64,000 nucleotides of DNA from Lithobates sylvaticus (Eukaryota; Chordata; Amphibia; Anura; Ranidae): assembly GCA_028564925.1 (NCBI GenBank), contig CM053033.1, positions 209,064,642-209,128,641 on the forward strand, written 5' to 3'. A program made the translations under genes and the position numbers. This document shows, piece after piece, positions 54,485 through 64,000 of the stretch. The notes under the pieces are model-generated. The model had not been told where the DNA came from and did no database searches. It worked only from the letters and a program-made list of their open reading frames with translations. Every line of letters starts with the position of its first letter. The stretch's first letter is position 1.

Positions 54485-54755
54485 CTGGTAGGTGGCGCTG
54501 GTGGGCACTGGTAGGTGGCACTGTTTTGCACTTGTAGGTGGCACTGGCAGGTGGCACAGGTGGGCACAGATGAGCTGGCGGCAGCTCTCCTTGATCGGGA
54601 CCGATACCCCTCTGACAGCTGCCGGTGATCGGCTTTTTTTTTTCTCTCCTCACGCTATCAGCGTGAGGAGAAAAAATAGACGATTAACGGCTCTGTTTAC
54701 ACCACATGATCAGCTGTCATTGGCTGATAGCTGATCATGTGGTAAGGGGTTGGAT
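54485..54755. mobile_element. Fragment of TTAA element with its minisatellite
   Basis: GGTAGGTGGCACTGGTGGGC units, then GCTGCCGGTGATCGGC, an inverted CTCCTCACGCT / AGCGTGAGGAG hairpin and TGATCATGTGGTAAGG parallel 840-1070 of the element at 250-1269. Orientation is the same as there. No terminal TTAA was found. Confidence 0.6.
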
Positions 54756-54759
54756 CTGA

Positions 54760-55559
54760 AGAAGTTAATAGATGGAGTTGAAAAAATGACTGAAGGTCTT
54801 TAAATGTAATTTGCAGTGTTTTTCTGCAAAACTGAAAACGCGCTAAAAAATGCATAGATGTGAACCAGGCCTAAATCCTGTATAATACAATTGATGGCAA
54901 ACACAGCTGCCCAGCCCCCTCATAAACAAAGATAACTAGTAGAATTTTTGCTTGCTGGATGGTCCAGAATAAAGCATCTAAAAAGGTAAGCTGCAATTAA
55001 TTTATTTTTTTAAGTTATGCTATGAGATTGGGGCATGTAGCAACTATAAATTAGTTGTTATCTCAATATGGCTAGAAAAGTGGAAATACACTAGGTTTGC
55101 TAACAATGATGTTTTTCCTTTTGCGCATCCACAAATCAATAAGCCTTATCAGATACAAACAATGCAAGAGATTAGGGCTTTCTTTATACGCAGCAGTTAG
55201 AATGTTTAAGATCGCTGAAGAAATGTCACATTTTGTTTTGGTGTCCAAGTGTGTTTGCTCAGAAAGCGATCGCCGGAAGGCAGTCTGAGACCCGGCTGTG
55301 AGACCGCCATAAAACATACCTCACTGGAGGCATGTATAACATTTTTCACTTCCTGACAAATTGAAAGCAATATCTAGAGGAGCTGCACACTAACACAAAC
55401 AATATGTCACCGCAAACACCTACTGAAAGAAACATTGACGTGGGCTGAAGCTTATAGCACAATACTGATAGCTAGCCTTAGAAATTCCTTGTGTTATTTA
55501 TATTTCGTCTATGTATGTGCCTGCATAGAGCTTGGACTTTTTGCATTTTGGAGACTTTC
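54760..55559. other. No gene; one MITE-like edge near 54877
   Basis: GTGTGAACCAGGCCTAAA-like text at about 54860 marks the end of a dispersed MITE whose other end is unclear. The rest is unremarkable. Confidence 0.4.
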
Positions 55560-56218
55560 TTAACTGCTTGCCGACCGCCGCATGTACATATACGTCGGCA
55601 GAATGGCACGGCTGCGTAAATGGGTGTACCTGTACATCCCCTTAAATTTGCTGCGGCGTGGTCTCGTGCGCGCCACCCTGCCACAAGCTCTGTGAGTAGG
55701 ATCGCGGGTCCCACGGACTTAATGTCCTCGGAGATACCCGCGATCGTCTCATGGAGAGGAAGAATGGGGAGATGCTAATGTAAACAAGCATCTCCCTGTT
55801 CTGCCTAGTGACACTGTCACTGATCATAGCTGCCTGTGATCGGGAGCTATGATCAGTGATGTGTCACTCGTAGCCACGCCCCCTAACAGTTGGAATCACT
55901 CCCCAGGACACACTTAACCCCTTCCTAGCCAGCTAGTGGTTAACCCCTTCACTGCCAGTGTAATTTTTACAGTAATCAGTGCAATTTTATAGCAATGATC
56001 GCTGTAAAAATGACAATGGTCCCAAAAATGTATCAAAATGTGTCTGATGTGTCTGCTATAATGTCGCAGTCATGATAAAAAATCGCAGAACGCCGCCATT
56101 ACTAGTAAAAAAGAAATTATATATAAAAATGCCATAAAACGAACCCCTATTTTGTAGACGCTATAACTTTTGCACAAACCAATCAGTAAATGCTTATTAC
56201 AATTTTTTTTTACCGAAA
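55560..56218 (+). mobile_element. TTAACCACTT-type element, 3'-truncated
   Basis: Begins TTAACTGCTTGCCGACCGCC and continues with GGTTAACCCCTTCACTGCCA, GACAATGGTCCCAAAAATGT and GCTATAACTTTTGCACAAAC, collinear with 25661-26220. It stops at ACCGAAAAA, where a truncated Harbinger MITE begins, so a deletion or join fused two broken elements. Confidence 0.75.
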
Positions 56219-56467
56219 AACACTACGATGACCCAAGAAAATTAAGTTCAATGCTTCCGAACATGCGTCAAATTGTTTCCAAGCATGCGTAGGATTTTTG
56301 CGTGTCGGAATTGGTACTTTTTACGACCGAAAAATTGAGAATATGCTCTCAATCTTTTGCTGGCTGGAATTCCGCCAGCAAAAGTCCGATTGAGCATACA
56401 CATGGTCGCATTTTCCGACAAAAAGCTCTCATCGGACTTTTCCTGTCGGAATTTCCGCTTGTGTGTA
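56219..56467. mobile_element. PIF/Harbinger MITE fragment (both ends incomplete)
   Basis: Shares GTTCAATGCTTCCGAACATG and GGAATTCCGCCAGCAAAAGT with the copies at 16275 and 41753. It lacks the left 170 bp and ends at CGCTTGTGTGTA, short of the usual GGCA. Confidence 0.8.
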
Positions 56468-56469
56468 AT

Positions 56470-57773
56470 GTATTTAGATAATTCAACACAATACAACGTA
56501 TTATGATCCAAGAGCAGTCTGAAACATGACGGTGTGGGGACAACTATTTTTATTTTGGTTTTGGTTGCTTTACAAAGTAAGTAAAGGTTAGACTGGTTAG
56601 GTGATTACCGCTACTTATGTTTGATGTACTGACAAAATTTTACATGAGAGTCCAATGGGGCTTTGAAGGCAGGGATTGATACAATTGTTTTTTTGTTCAT
56701 TTAAAGTTCTGCAAAATGTTTGTGCTTATTATGTGTGTGTGTGATTGCATATATGTGTGTGTGTCTGTAACATTCAGACATGCCAAAAAAATATTTCCTA
56801 GAACATTACACCACCACCATCAGCACTCTGGACCACTGACATGTGACAAGACAGATACATGGATTTGTGACGTTTGCTCCAAATGACCCTAATTTCTGCA
56901 TGTAGCAGGAGAAATTGAGATGCATAAATGTCAGCCCAGTCATTAAAGTATATAATTTCCCCTCTTGCAGACATTTCTATTCACTTCAATTGCTAGTGGT
57001 AATCAGTCACATTCAGCTGGACTTGTTCCGTAACATTGAAGACATTTGGTGGCTCATCCGAGTTATATCCACACAGACTTCTTAACCACTTCACATCCTT
57101 AGACCATTTAAAAAAAAATCTGGCCATGAAGTGGTTAAAATAAGCTGCAGCCATGAGCTTGGTGTAATTTTTATTGAGCCAGGGAGCTGCTGTTCAGTAA
57201 AAGTGATCTGGGTGGATCTATAGTCGCCCGATCAGCCTTGGTGTGGAGTTCCCCTTCAACATCATCAGAGCACAAGTCGCATGCCAAAGTCTTATCAGTT
57301 AAGACAGCGATCTGACTTTGATCCCACGTCAGTGATATTCAATGGGCTGAAGTAGGATCAAAGTTGGACCAAAGTAGTGCAGGGAGCATTTTCAAAGTCG
57401 GACTGACTTGTGTCTGACCAGTTAAGACAGCTCCCATAGGGAAACATTGATTTTCACACGTCATGCGACCTGAGCTCCCATTGTCTCAGCATTTGTCGTA
57501 AAAGTGTGAACCCGGCCTAAATGAATTAATTTGCTGCCATGTGATTAGCTATTTAGCAATTTGTGTTACGAAGCAATTGAACAGGTCAGTGTAACTAATA
57601 AAGTGGCTGGTGAGTGTATGTGTTTGATAAGCAGGTGTGCAAGTATCATGCAACATAAAAAGTTGTAACAGCCACCATTATATTCTCCAGGGTCTCTGTT
57701 TTCAGATTGGTTAATACAATCACCATGGGATGTGTCAAGGCAGATTTTGATTATCCAATAAGAGGATAGTGTT
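56470..57773. other. No gene; contains a 57-bp TTAA miniature element and a MITE edge
   Basis: Mostly unremarkable. 57240-57520 resembles a Harbinger-type MITE ending GTGTGAACCCGGCCTAAA. The phrase AGTAAAAGTGATCTGG at about 57195 also occurs at 19530, showing another dispersed repeat. Confidence 0.4.
57082..57138. mobile_element. Miniature 57-bp element with TTAACCACTTC inverted ends
   Basis: TTAACCACTTC at the left and GAAGTGGTTAA at the right are exact inverses, with only about 35 bp between. Both ends match the termini of the TTAACCACTT family, so it looks like an extreme internal-deletion derivative. Confidence 0.7.
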
Positions 57774-58169
57774 CATTCCGACCACAAAATCTGTCTGATT
57801 TTTTCAGACGGATTTTGTCCGAAACTGGTGTTGCACACACACGGTCAGACAAAGTTGTTGGAAAATCAGAACGTGGTGACGTTTCTTGCATACGGCGGAA
57901 CTACGTAGAGGCTAGTAGCTAATAGCTTTGGTCTCGTAATTTGATCTGAGCATGCGTGCCACTTTGTCCGTCGGAATTCTCTACAAACGATCGGAAAAAG
58001 TCCAATCTGATTTTGTTGTCGGAAAATTTTAGATCCTGCTCTCAAATATTTTCTGTCGGAAATTCCGATGTAAAAAGCTCGCTAGAGCCCACACACGATC
58101 GGATTTTCCGACAACATAATCCGATCAGACTTTTTTCATTGGAAAATATCGGACCGTGTGTACGGGGCA
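57774..58169. mobile_element. PIF/Harbinger MITE, 5'-truncated, TGCCCCGTATACACGG subfamily
   Basis: Collinear with 21187-21591 (ACCACAAAATC, TTTCAGACGGATTTTGTCCG, GATCCTGCTCTCAAAT) and ends GGACCGTGTGTACGGGGCA followed by TTA. The first 15 bp or so are missing. Confidence 0.82.
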
Positions 58170-58217
58170 TTAGACTGAAAATGTTGAAGAAAAAAAAGTT
58201 TTTCTATTTTTTTTTGG

Positions 58218-58390
58218 TTAAAAATAAGAAACCCAGCAGTGATTAAATACCACCAAAAGAAAAAGCTCTATTTGTGTGAAGAAAAGCATACAAATTTCAC
58301 ATGGTTACAGTGTAGCATGACCGCGCAATTGTCATTCAAAGTGTGACAGCGATGAAAGCTGAAAAATGGCCTGGGCAGGAAGGGGGTGAA
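58218..58390 (+). mobile_element. TTAA-type element fragment
   Basis: GATTAAATACCACCAAAAGA, GCTCTATTTGTG, GACCGCGCAATTGTCATTCA and GCCTGGGCAGGAAGG match the inverse of 260-410 in the first element. Only one end-proximal part remains. Confidence 0.7.
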
Positions 58391-59990
58391 AGTGCCCTGT
58401 ATTGAGGTAGCGACCCTTTTACCAACTTTAAAAACTGCAGGTAAAAGCAAAATCAAGTATTTTAAATGTGTACTTTTTTCCTTTCCATTAAAGATTTTGT
58501 TTCCTTTGCTACTTGAAAAGTAGTGATTTCCCTATCACAACACCCTCTCTCATTGCACATCATAGCTCTCCCTTTTTTTTGTAGGTGTAGCTAATTACTT
58601 TCTTTGCTGCCCTAGCTCCTCCCTCACCTCCATTCATACCCCCCATTTTAAAGGTTAAATGCCTGCTTAGTCCTAGGGGATAGGAATAAGCAGTAAGGCT
58701 GGTTTCAGATAGGTGGTCTGATCAGGTCCACCTGTCAGTTATTCTGGCTGAGCCATTGTTCTATGTAGAGCGGCAGATGTCAATGGACATGTGTCCGCTG
58801 ACACCCGCCATCATCCAATCCAATCCTGTCTGCCAAAAACAGACAGATGGGGGATCCATTCTCCATCCATCCGGCGGATTGGATGACAGTCAGATAAAAA
58901 TGTAAAAGTGGTTAGTTTCCATCTGACCACCCCATAGGGAACCAGGTTGGTTGCCTATAAAGTAGGCAACCATAAATACCCCCATTTAAAAATCATTAAA
59001 TGCATTTTAACCAATACTTTTATCTCTATATTACCCGCCTCTATGCCCCTGCACAGCAGGTTTCAGACTAGGGGTAGCACTGTAAGTCAATTAGAATTTG
59101 GGGTAAGGTCAGGAGGCTGATAGGATGGGACGGCCTGGACCTGTTTGAGGTGTTGCTGCTCATCTACTTTAAAACCACAGGCTAGGGTGAATCTTGACCA
59201 AACTTCAAAACAGAAAAGTAAGGTCAGAATATGGCATTGCTGCCTAACAGGGATGTCTCAATTGAAAGCTTGGCTGATTTTTTTTTTTCTTGGAAGGTTC
59301 AGATTATATTAGTGTAATTCTGTGACCTTAACTTGTTGCCTATGCTTCTCTCTCTCCCTGCCATGCTTCTCTTTCACCTATGACTTGCCAAGTTCCTGGG
59401 CTTATTAGGACCCAATTTAGTTACACCTTCCAGCCCCACCATCTGCCCACAAAACACCTACTGGGTTTCCAGAGGAAGCAAAACCTCACTAAAATAGTAG
59501 AACAGGCATCACTCATATTGATCCGTTGTGCAGCGACGTAGACTGCCCATTTACTCAAATGGATGAAGCAGATTGTTTGTAATTTAAGAGGTCGCTTACA
59601 ATAACAACATGGAAGTCAAGGAGCTTGAATAATTGATGTCTAGGAAAAAAACACCAAATTGATTTTTGTTTTCTCTCTCTCTCTCTCCATCCTTCCCCTG
59701 CTTCCCTTCCTATTGAGTAAAAAGCGTGGTATTTAGAGCATTTTTCATGACCATGGATGAAAACTCTACTCTCCTTTAATTTGTAAGTGTTCATTAATAG
59801 CTGCAGACCGTGAACTTGGATTCCTATCCAGAGGATGATTACTGCCTCTGGGAGGTGTTTTCTGTTTCTAAGACATTCGCATAATACAATATACAATAGT
59901 AGGAACGGCAATGATTGCACGGAGTGGCGTGAACAGACCGAGAAAGTCCTCCACCTTTCACACAATGTTATAACTTTAAAAAATGTGGCC
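58391..59990. other. No gene; partial MITE at about 58697-58925
   Basis: TAAGGCTGGTTTCAGATAGG begins a segment with inverted CATCTGTCC / GGACATGTGTCC-like pieces ending in CATCTGACC, typical of decayed frog MITEs. Other sequence is unremarkable; minus-strand frame 59555-59965 (136 codons) has no recognised motif. Confidence 0.4.
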
Positions 59991-60022
59991 TTTGAAGAAC
60001 GGTAATTTTGCCGAGATACGTC
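59991..60022 (+). ncRNA. Possible degenerate hammerhead motif
   Basis: TTTGAAGA (for CTGAAGA), CGG-TAATTTT-G-CCG as stem II, then AGATACGTC where functional copies have GAAACGCGTC. The order and spacing fit, but too many core bases differ for confidence. Confidence 0.3.
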
Positions 60023-60029
60023 AATGCAT

Positions 60030-61155
60030 TTACAACTGCTTTTTTACTGTCTTGATAACAAATGCTTGAAACCACAAAGAAATAATGCAGCATTGCCTGA
60101 ATACAGTAATCACAGGCCGCAGAGTCAGTGTACTGTGGACCTCCAAGTGATACCTAAATAATGGCCTCAGAAGGATGAATGGTTCCCCTTTGGTCTTTCA
60201 CCTTGGAAAATTCAGATTACGGCTTTGAAATCTAAATGCGGACATGATTGCTGTAAATGATATGTTTTTCGTCTTGGCCTGATTGTATAATGATACAGCT
60301 TGGCGTAAAAATAATGTCAATAATTACAACAGTGTGGAGGATTGCAAAGCAAAAAGAACAGGCTACACAATCAGACAAAGGAAACAGAGCTGATTTTTGC
60401 TTTTTTTTTTTACATTAAAGTGGACATTTTTGTTGGTTGAGTTAAAGAGCTACACCAAAGGCTACTTGTATCGAAAATAACCACAGAGTAAATATATAGC
60501 GTGTGTACTTGTATGTGTGCAAAAAAGGTTCACTGCATCCTTTGAGCAGTTGACATGTCTTCTTGATTTTTCAGGTGCTTTTGTCATTGCTGTCAAACCA
60601 TTTATCCTGATAACCAGGAACCAAAGATCTCATGGTGTGCAGATGTCAATGATGGAGGGAACAGAGAGTTCTTGTCTTTTGGATGTTTGCACTTTGGAGG
60701 AAAGAAATGAGAGGTGCTTAGAAAAACAGCACTGTCTGCTGGGAGAACCACCTGCCTCCAGCCCTGGCTTTTGTTAAGAGTTTGAAGGCTTTAAATTCCT
60801 AATATGTTGGTTGTATTGAGCATTGAATGCCAATTACAGGGGAGGGGGCATCATGCTCTCTTTTAGGGTGCTAAACAATTGTACATGCAGGTTTAACAGC
60901 GGAGAAACTTTGCCAAGTTTGTTTCCACCCAAAGTGTGTTTTTTTTTTTTGGCTGCAGGTAATTATAATTTTGGAAAGACTTTTCATACCACTCACGTGC
61001 CCCGGTGTTAGATGAAATTCTTGCTTCTGCAAGATTAATTGCTACAAACTGTTTTAAAATCTGATTCATCCAAAGATGATATTCTAGTTTTATGTGGTTG
61101 CTGTAAAATGTAATTTCATGATAGCTTCTGTCAGCTACTCTATTGATGAGATAAG
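60030..61155. other. No gene; low-repeat segment, candidate conserved noncoding DNA (60060-60400)
   Basis: 60060-60400 has no tandem or inverted repeats, modest AT richness and many homeodomain-like TAAT cores (TTGTATAATGATACAGC, AATGTCAATAATTAC). An 86-codon plus frame at 60517-60777 shows no motif. This contrast with the repeat-dense remainder is why I flag it; conservation cannot be judged here. Confidence 0.3.
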
Positions 61156-61167
61156 CACTAAAGCCCC

Positions 61168-61442
61168 ATACCACCAGACACAGCAGTGTTTGCAGGTTCA
61201 GATGTTCTCTAAAGCCCCATACACACTATCAGATTTCCTGCTGATTTTTGTCTTCAGATTTACCAAAACCATGTAGTGCAAGGGCCTTCCATGATTGCAT
61301 ACAAATTGAAACTCCTAAGGTTTGACCTCATATTATATGGTTTTGGTAAATCTGAAGACAAAAATCAGCAGAAAATCTGATAGTGTGTATGGGGCTTTAG
61401 AGTACATCTGAACCTGCAAACACTGCTGTGTCTGGTGGTATC
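61168..61442. mobile_element. Palindromic MITE pair (AAAGCCCCATACACAC family)
   Basis: Left arm 61168-61272 and right arm 61337-61442 are inverse copies over about 105 bp with few mismatches (CAGACACAGCAGTGTTTGCA, AAAGCCCCATACACACTATC, CAAAAATCAGC). The TIR-like AAAGCCCCATA appears twice on the left (61160 and 61211) and once on the right, as if one copy of the family landed in another. PIF/Harbinger is likely from the style of the ends. Confidence 0.65.
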
Positions 61443-61770
61443 TCTTCTTGCTGAGCTACCTGAGATGCTGGACAGCTCTCAACAAATTCCTTAAACACAC
61501 TTGCCTTGATCCTTGTTTCTGGAGAACCTTGAACTCTTTGCTCCTCCCATCAACTTCCTATTTAAGCCATGCCTTTGCATGTCCTGTTTGCCAGATTATT
61601 GTGCTCTCTTCAGCCAATATCTCACTCTTGTCACTCCTGCTGCCATTTCTATCTTCACTATCACTCGTTACTGACCTTTGGCTTTTTCCATGACTATGCT
61701 TCCACTTGATCCCAACCTGCAACCGCTTGTTTACTGACTATGCTTCTGCTTGACCTCTACTTGCTATATC
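61443..61770. other. No gene or recognised element
   Basis: Pyrimidine-rich sequence. The 81-codon plus frame at 61448-61693 has no motif. Nothing else stands out. Confidence 0.4.
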
Positions 61771-61778
61771 TGCTACAG

Positions 61779-61961
61779 CAGTGGTCATCAACCCTGTCCT
61801 TAGGGCCCACTAACAGGCCAGGTTTGCAAGATAACTGAAATACATCACAGGTGATATAATTTGCTGCTCACTGATTTCAGTATTCTAGTCTGCATCTCCC
61901 CAAGGTAATAAATAAAACCTGGCCTGTTAGTGGGTCCTGAGGACCGGGTTGATGGCCACTG
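61779..61961. mobile_element. 183-bp hAT-type MITE, 8-bp duplication
   Basis: Begins CAGTGGTCATCAACCCTGTC and ends GACCGGGTTGATGGCCACTG. The inverted repeat extends over about 50 bp (GGGCCCACTAACAGGCCAGG / CCTGGCCTGTTAGTGGGTCC). Flanks TGCTACAG and TGCTACGG match at 7 of 8 positions. Confidence 0.9.
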
Positions 61962-61969
61962 TGCTACGG

Positions 61970-63148
61970 GACCCAAGCTTGCTCACCTCCTGGCAGAGAG
62001 ATCCTAAAAACAGCTACCTGGTACTAACACACTGCAAAACTCATCTCCATTATCAAAAGCTCTGGTGAACATCAGTTAGTACATAAACTCTGCACCGTGG
62101 GTAAGCCCGTGTTATCCGCCAGGGTGACCTTATTCTGTACTTATCCAGCTGGTCAGTGAGAACCTCTCTACTGTTATAGCTGCTGGCCTCTGAGACTGAC
62201 CTTTGACAGTGACACACTTCCTCACATCCACTCAACCACTCCAGCCAAGTAAAAGCCAAAAGATGGAGTCAAGCTTTCCCTTAGTATTTAATGGGGAATA
62301 CAGAAATTGATGCTTTGGTTATGTCTATATAGAAGAGAGTAAAGACATTAAATATTGTGGAGAAGTCTCTTTATTTCAGGATCTAGCCATCACTAAATTA
62401 TATACACAAAACCAAGTCATAAGTCTAGTTGTGTGTGAGGGTCACTATTACTTGCCATTTCTGCCTGAATGCTAGTCCCACAAATTTCTCTTGAATAGGC
62501 AATGTTACCAATGATTTATCATGAGTCCTATGACCCAAATTTGAGCTAATTCCACCATCATTTTTTCTTACTACGGTAACATCGATAACATTTTCAACAT
62601 ACTCAGTTTGTTCTTAATATAGTCTTTGTTGGCTAATGAGCTTTAGCCAAGAGGTGCATTTTAATTATCAGTGTTTTGTTTTATGAAATGTATTTTTTCT
62701 TCAGATTTTCAAGAGTAACGAAGGGAGAAAAAAACAGCTGCTGTGAATTGCAATCCACTGAAAAATACTGTTTATTGCTATGTTAAATAGGTACCTGTAC
62801 ATCAATTTACATTCTTTTAGACTATGTAATGTGTCCCATATAACCTGGGGTTAATTGATGATCTGGGTCAGTGACATGCAGCTTGCATGGAATCTTAGTC
62901 CATTTTAAGATACATAGGTCTTTCAACGTTCATTTTTTATGTTAAGGCAGCATGAAACTTGTGTATTTTTCTCCAATAAAATGAAAAAGAAAAGGTGCAG
63001 AGGACCATGAAAGAAAGTGGTGGAGATAAAAGTTGCTTAGAGGAATGGAAGGGAAAGGAGTAACCGCTAAAAGAGAGGTGCCTACACAAGAGTGAGTAGA
63101 TTGTTTTTAAAGATGAACATGAAGCTTGTACATGGTCCAAAAAGTCCC
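61970..63148. other. No gene or recognised element
   Basis: Low-repeat sequence without supported frames or arrays. From about 62940 it is the flank of the minus-strand hammerhead repeat. Confidence 0.4.
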
Positions 63149-63185
63149 ACATTTCAGTTTCAACGGTAGTCCTTCTTCAAAATGC
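63149..63185 (-). ncRNA. Degenerate hammerhead motif, minus strand
   Basis: Minus strand: GCATT, TTGAAGA (for CTGAAGA), AGGACTACCGTT, GAAA, CTGA, AATGT. Stem I (GCATT with AATGT, including one G-T) is preserved, and GAAA remains, but stem II is nearly lost and CGCGT has become CTG. A remnant only. Confidence 0.5.
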
Positions 63186-63534
63186 AAATCTAGGCATGAA
63201 ATCAGCGAGTCAACAGCTAATGCTATCCAGGGTATCTTACAGCTGTAATAAATTGAAATCTACTTAGTTTACTTTAATCTGATTTCCTTATAAGCTGCTA
63301 AAATCTGAACCTAGAGAGCTTCTATAATCAGCTCTGTGTAACACTCTTTCCCTCTGCGTGAAATATCAAAAACATATTTAACCTTCCAAAAAAGGTTTGT
63401 TTCTGTTAGGTGATCAAACAGGTCAAAATAACTCACTGCTGACACTTTCATATATGTATATTTGTTTTCTCTTCTGTTCATTTACTTTCTATTTTGTTAG
63501 TTGATAAAATAAATTATTAATACTTCTATTTCTG

Positions 63535-63564
63535 ATTATATATATATACACACACACACACACA
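63535..63564. repeat. TA/CA microsatellite at the Tc1 boundary
   Basis: TATATATATA followed by CACACACACACACACACA, ending exactly where the Tc1 terminus CAGTTCCTTG begins. Confidence 0.9.
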
Positions 63565-64000
63565 GTTCCTTGAAAAAGTATTCATACCCCTTGAAACTTT
63601 CCACATTGTATCATGTTACAACCAAAGCACGTACATTTATTTTATTGGGATTTTACGTGATAGACCAACACAAAATGGCACATAATTGTAAAGTGGAAGG
63701 AAAATGATAAATGGTTTTCAATTTTTTTTACAAAAAAATATCTGAAAAGTGTGGCATTTGTATTCAGACCCCTTTACTCTGATACCCCTAACTAAAATCT
63801 AGTCCACCTATGTGTAATTAAATCTCAGTATAAATACAGCTGTTCTGTGAAGCCCTCAGAGGTTTGTTAGAGTACCTTAGTGAACAAACAGCATCATAAA
63901 GGCCAAGAAACACACCAGACAGGTCAGGTATAAGGTTGTGGAGAAGCTTAAAGCAGGACTAGGTTACAAAAAAATATCCCAAGCTTTGAACATCTCACGG
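63563..64000 (+). mobile_element. Tc1-type transposon, left end, continues past window
   Basis: CAGTTCCTTGAAAAAGTATT, CATACCCCTTGAAACTTTCC, GATAGACCAACACAAAATGG and GTGAAGCCCTCAGAGG are the left terminus and leader of a familiar fish/frog Tc1 family. Compared with that family some leader sequence around 63790-63815 seems missing. The transposase start lies at 63896. Confidence 0.88.
63896..64000 (+). CDS. Tc1 transposase, N-terminal 35 codons (cut by window edge)
   Basis: The frame reads KAKKHTRQVRYKVVEKLKAG and LGYKKISQALNISR: the first helices of the paired-like helix-turn-helix DNA-binding domain of Tc1 transposases. This domain binds the inverted repeats; the DDE catalytic domain would lie downstream. 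The expected ATG is ATA (63896-63898), so this copy may not initiate normally. The visible part is otherwise open. Whether the rest is intact cannot be seen. Confidence 0.85.
   Translation, partial: MKAKKHTRQVRYKVVEKLKAGLGYKKISQALNISR

Noticed and set aside
60517-60777. 86-codon plus-strand frame
   Set aside because: No recognised domain, no splice context and a length expected by chance in 64 kb.

Overview
This window looks like intergenic or intronic DNA from a large, repeat-rich amphibian genome, most likely a ranid or related neobatrachian frog. That placement is my recognition of repeat families (TGCCGCGTACACACGATCGG-type PIF/Harbinger MITEs, TTAAAG-ended T2/Kolobok-like MITEs, TAGGGATGAGC-type hATs, a frog/fish-type Tc1, and many hammerhead-ribozyme repeats). 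It is not a database result. No conserved host protein, tRNA or rRNA gene was recognised.

Layout. 0.25-2.1 kb: TTAA-ended DNA elements. 2.27-6.2 kb: an unrecognised, possibly lineage-specific gene, with an exon carrying an internal 78-bp duplication and ending at a good donor, an acceptor opening a long coding repeat array (102-bp then 96-bp units), and three tandem decayed copies of the exon-intron-exon junction. 6.3-9.6 kb: a Harbinger MITE and two hAT MITEs. 11-13.6 kb: an AT microsatellite and two inverted copies of a MADF-domain gene of the PIF/Harbinger type, one with an intron filled by a minisatellite. 14-17 kb: a foldback element containing a pogo-like element that contains a Harbinger MITE, then a LINE 3' end with another Harbinger MITE. 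17.4-23.3 kb: T2-like and Harbinger MITEs, inverted minisatellites, hammerhead motifs. 23.9-26.6 kb: a CR1/Rex1-like LINE fragment abutted by a hAT that holds a TTAA element. 26.9-33.7 kb: T2-like and mariner-like nonautonomous elements and two hammerhead motifs. 33.9-36.5 kb: a hAT-like element hosting a 1.6-kb foldback, then the best hammerhead motif. 37.5-46 kb: five hATs, several nested, including a 2.7-kb palindromic hAT inside another hAT. 47-49.5 kb: a T2-like repeat split by a hAT packed with a 1.27-kb minisatellite. 50.5-54 kb: a degenerate hammerhead and a broken DIRS-like fossil between 227-bp direct repeats. 55.5-64 kb: TTAA and Harbinger fragments, low-repeat DNA, a palindromic MITE pair, a small hAT and the start of a Tc1 transposon cut by the window edge.

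The strongest unlisted signal is a recurrent motif: CTGA(A/G)GAA, a small variable hairpin, then GAAACGCGT, enclosed in most copies by a second variable helix. Helix sequences differ between loci while pairing is kept and the core stays constant. This matches a type I hammerhead ribozyme with a minimal CGCG stem III, as known for Penelope-like retroelements. Three copies are near consensus, one is slightly changed, and four are decayed.

Target-site duplications read from the sequence assign many elements: TAA/TTA for Harbinger MITEs (one confirmed by an empty-site LINE paralogue), 8-bp duplications for hATs, TA for pogo and mariner types, TTAA for T2 types, and 12-14 bp for two foldbacks. All positions come from reading by eye, so edges may be off by a few bases.
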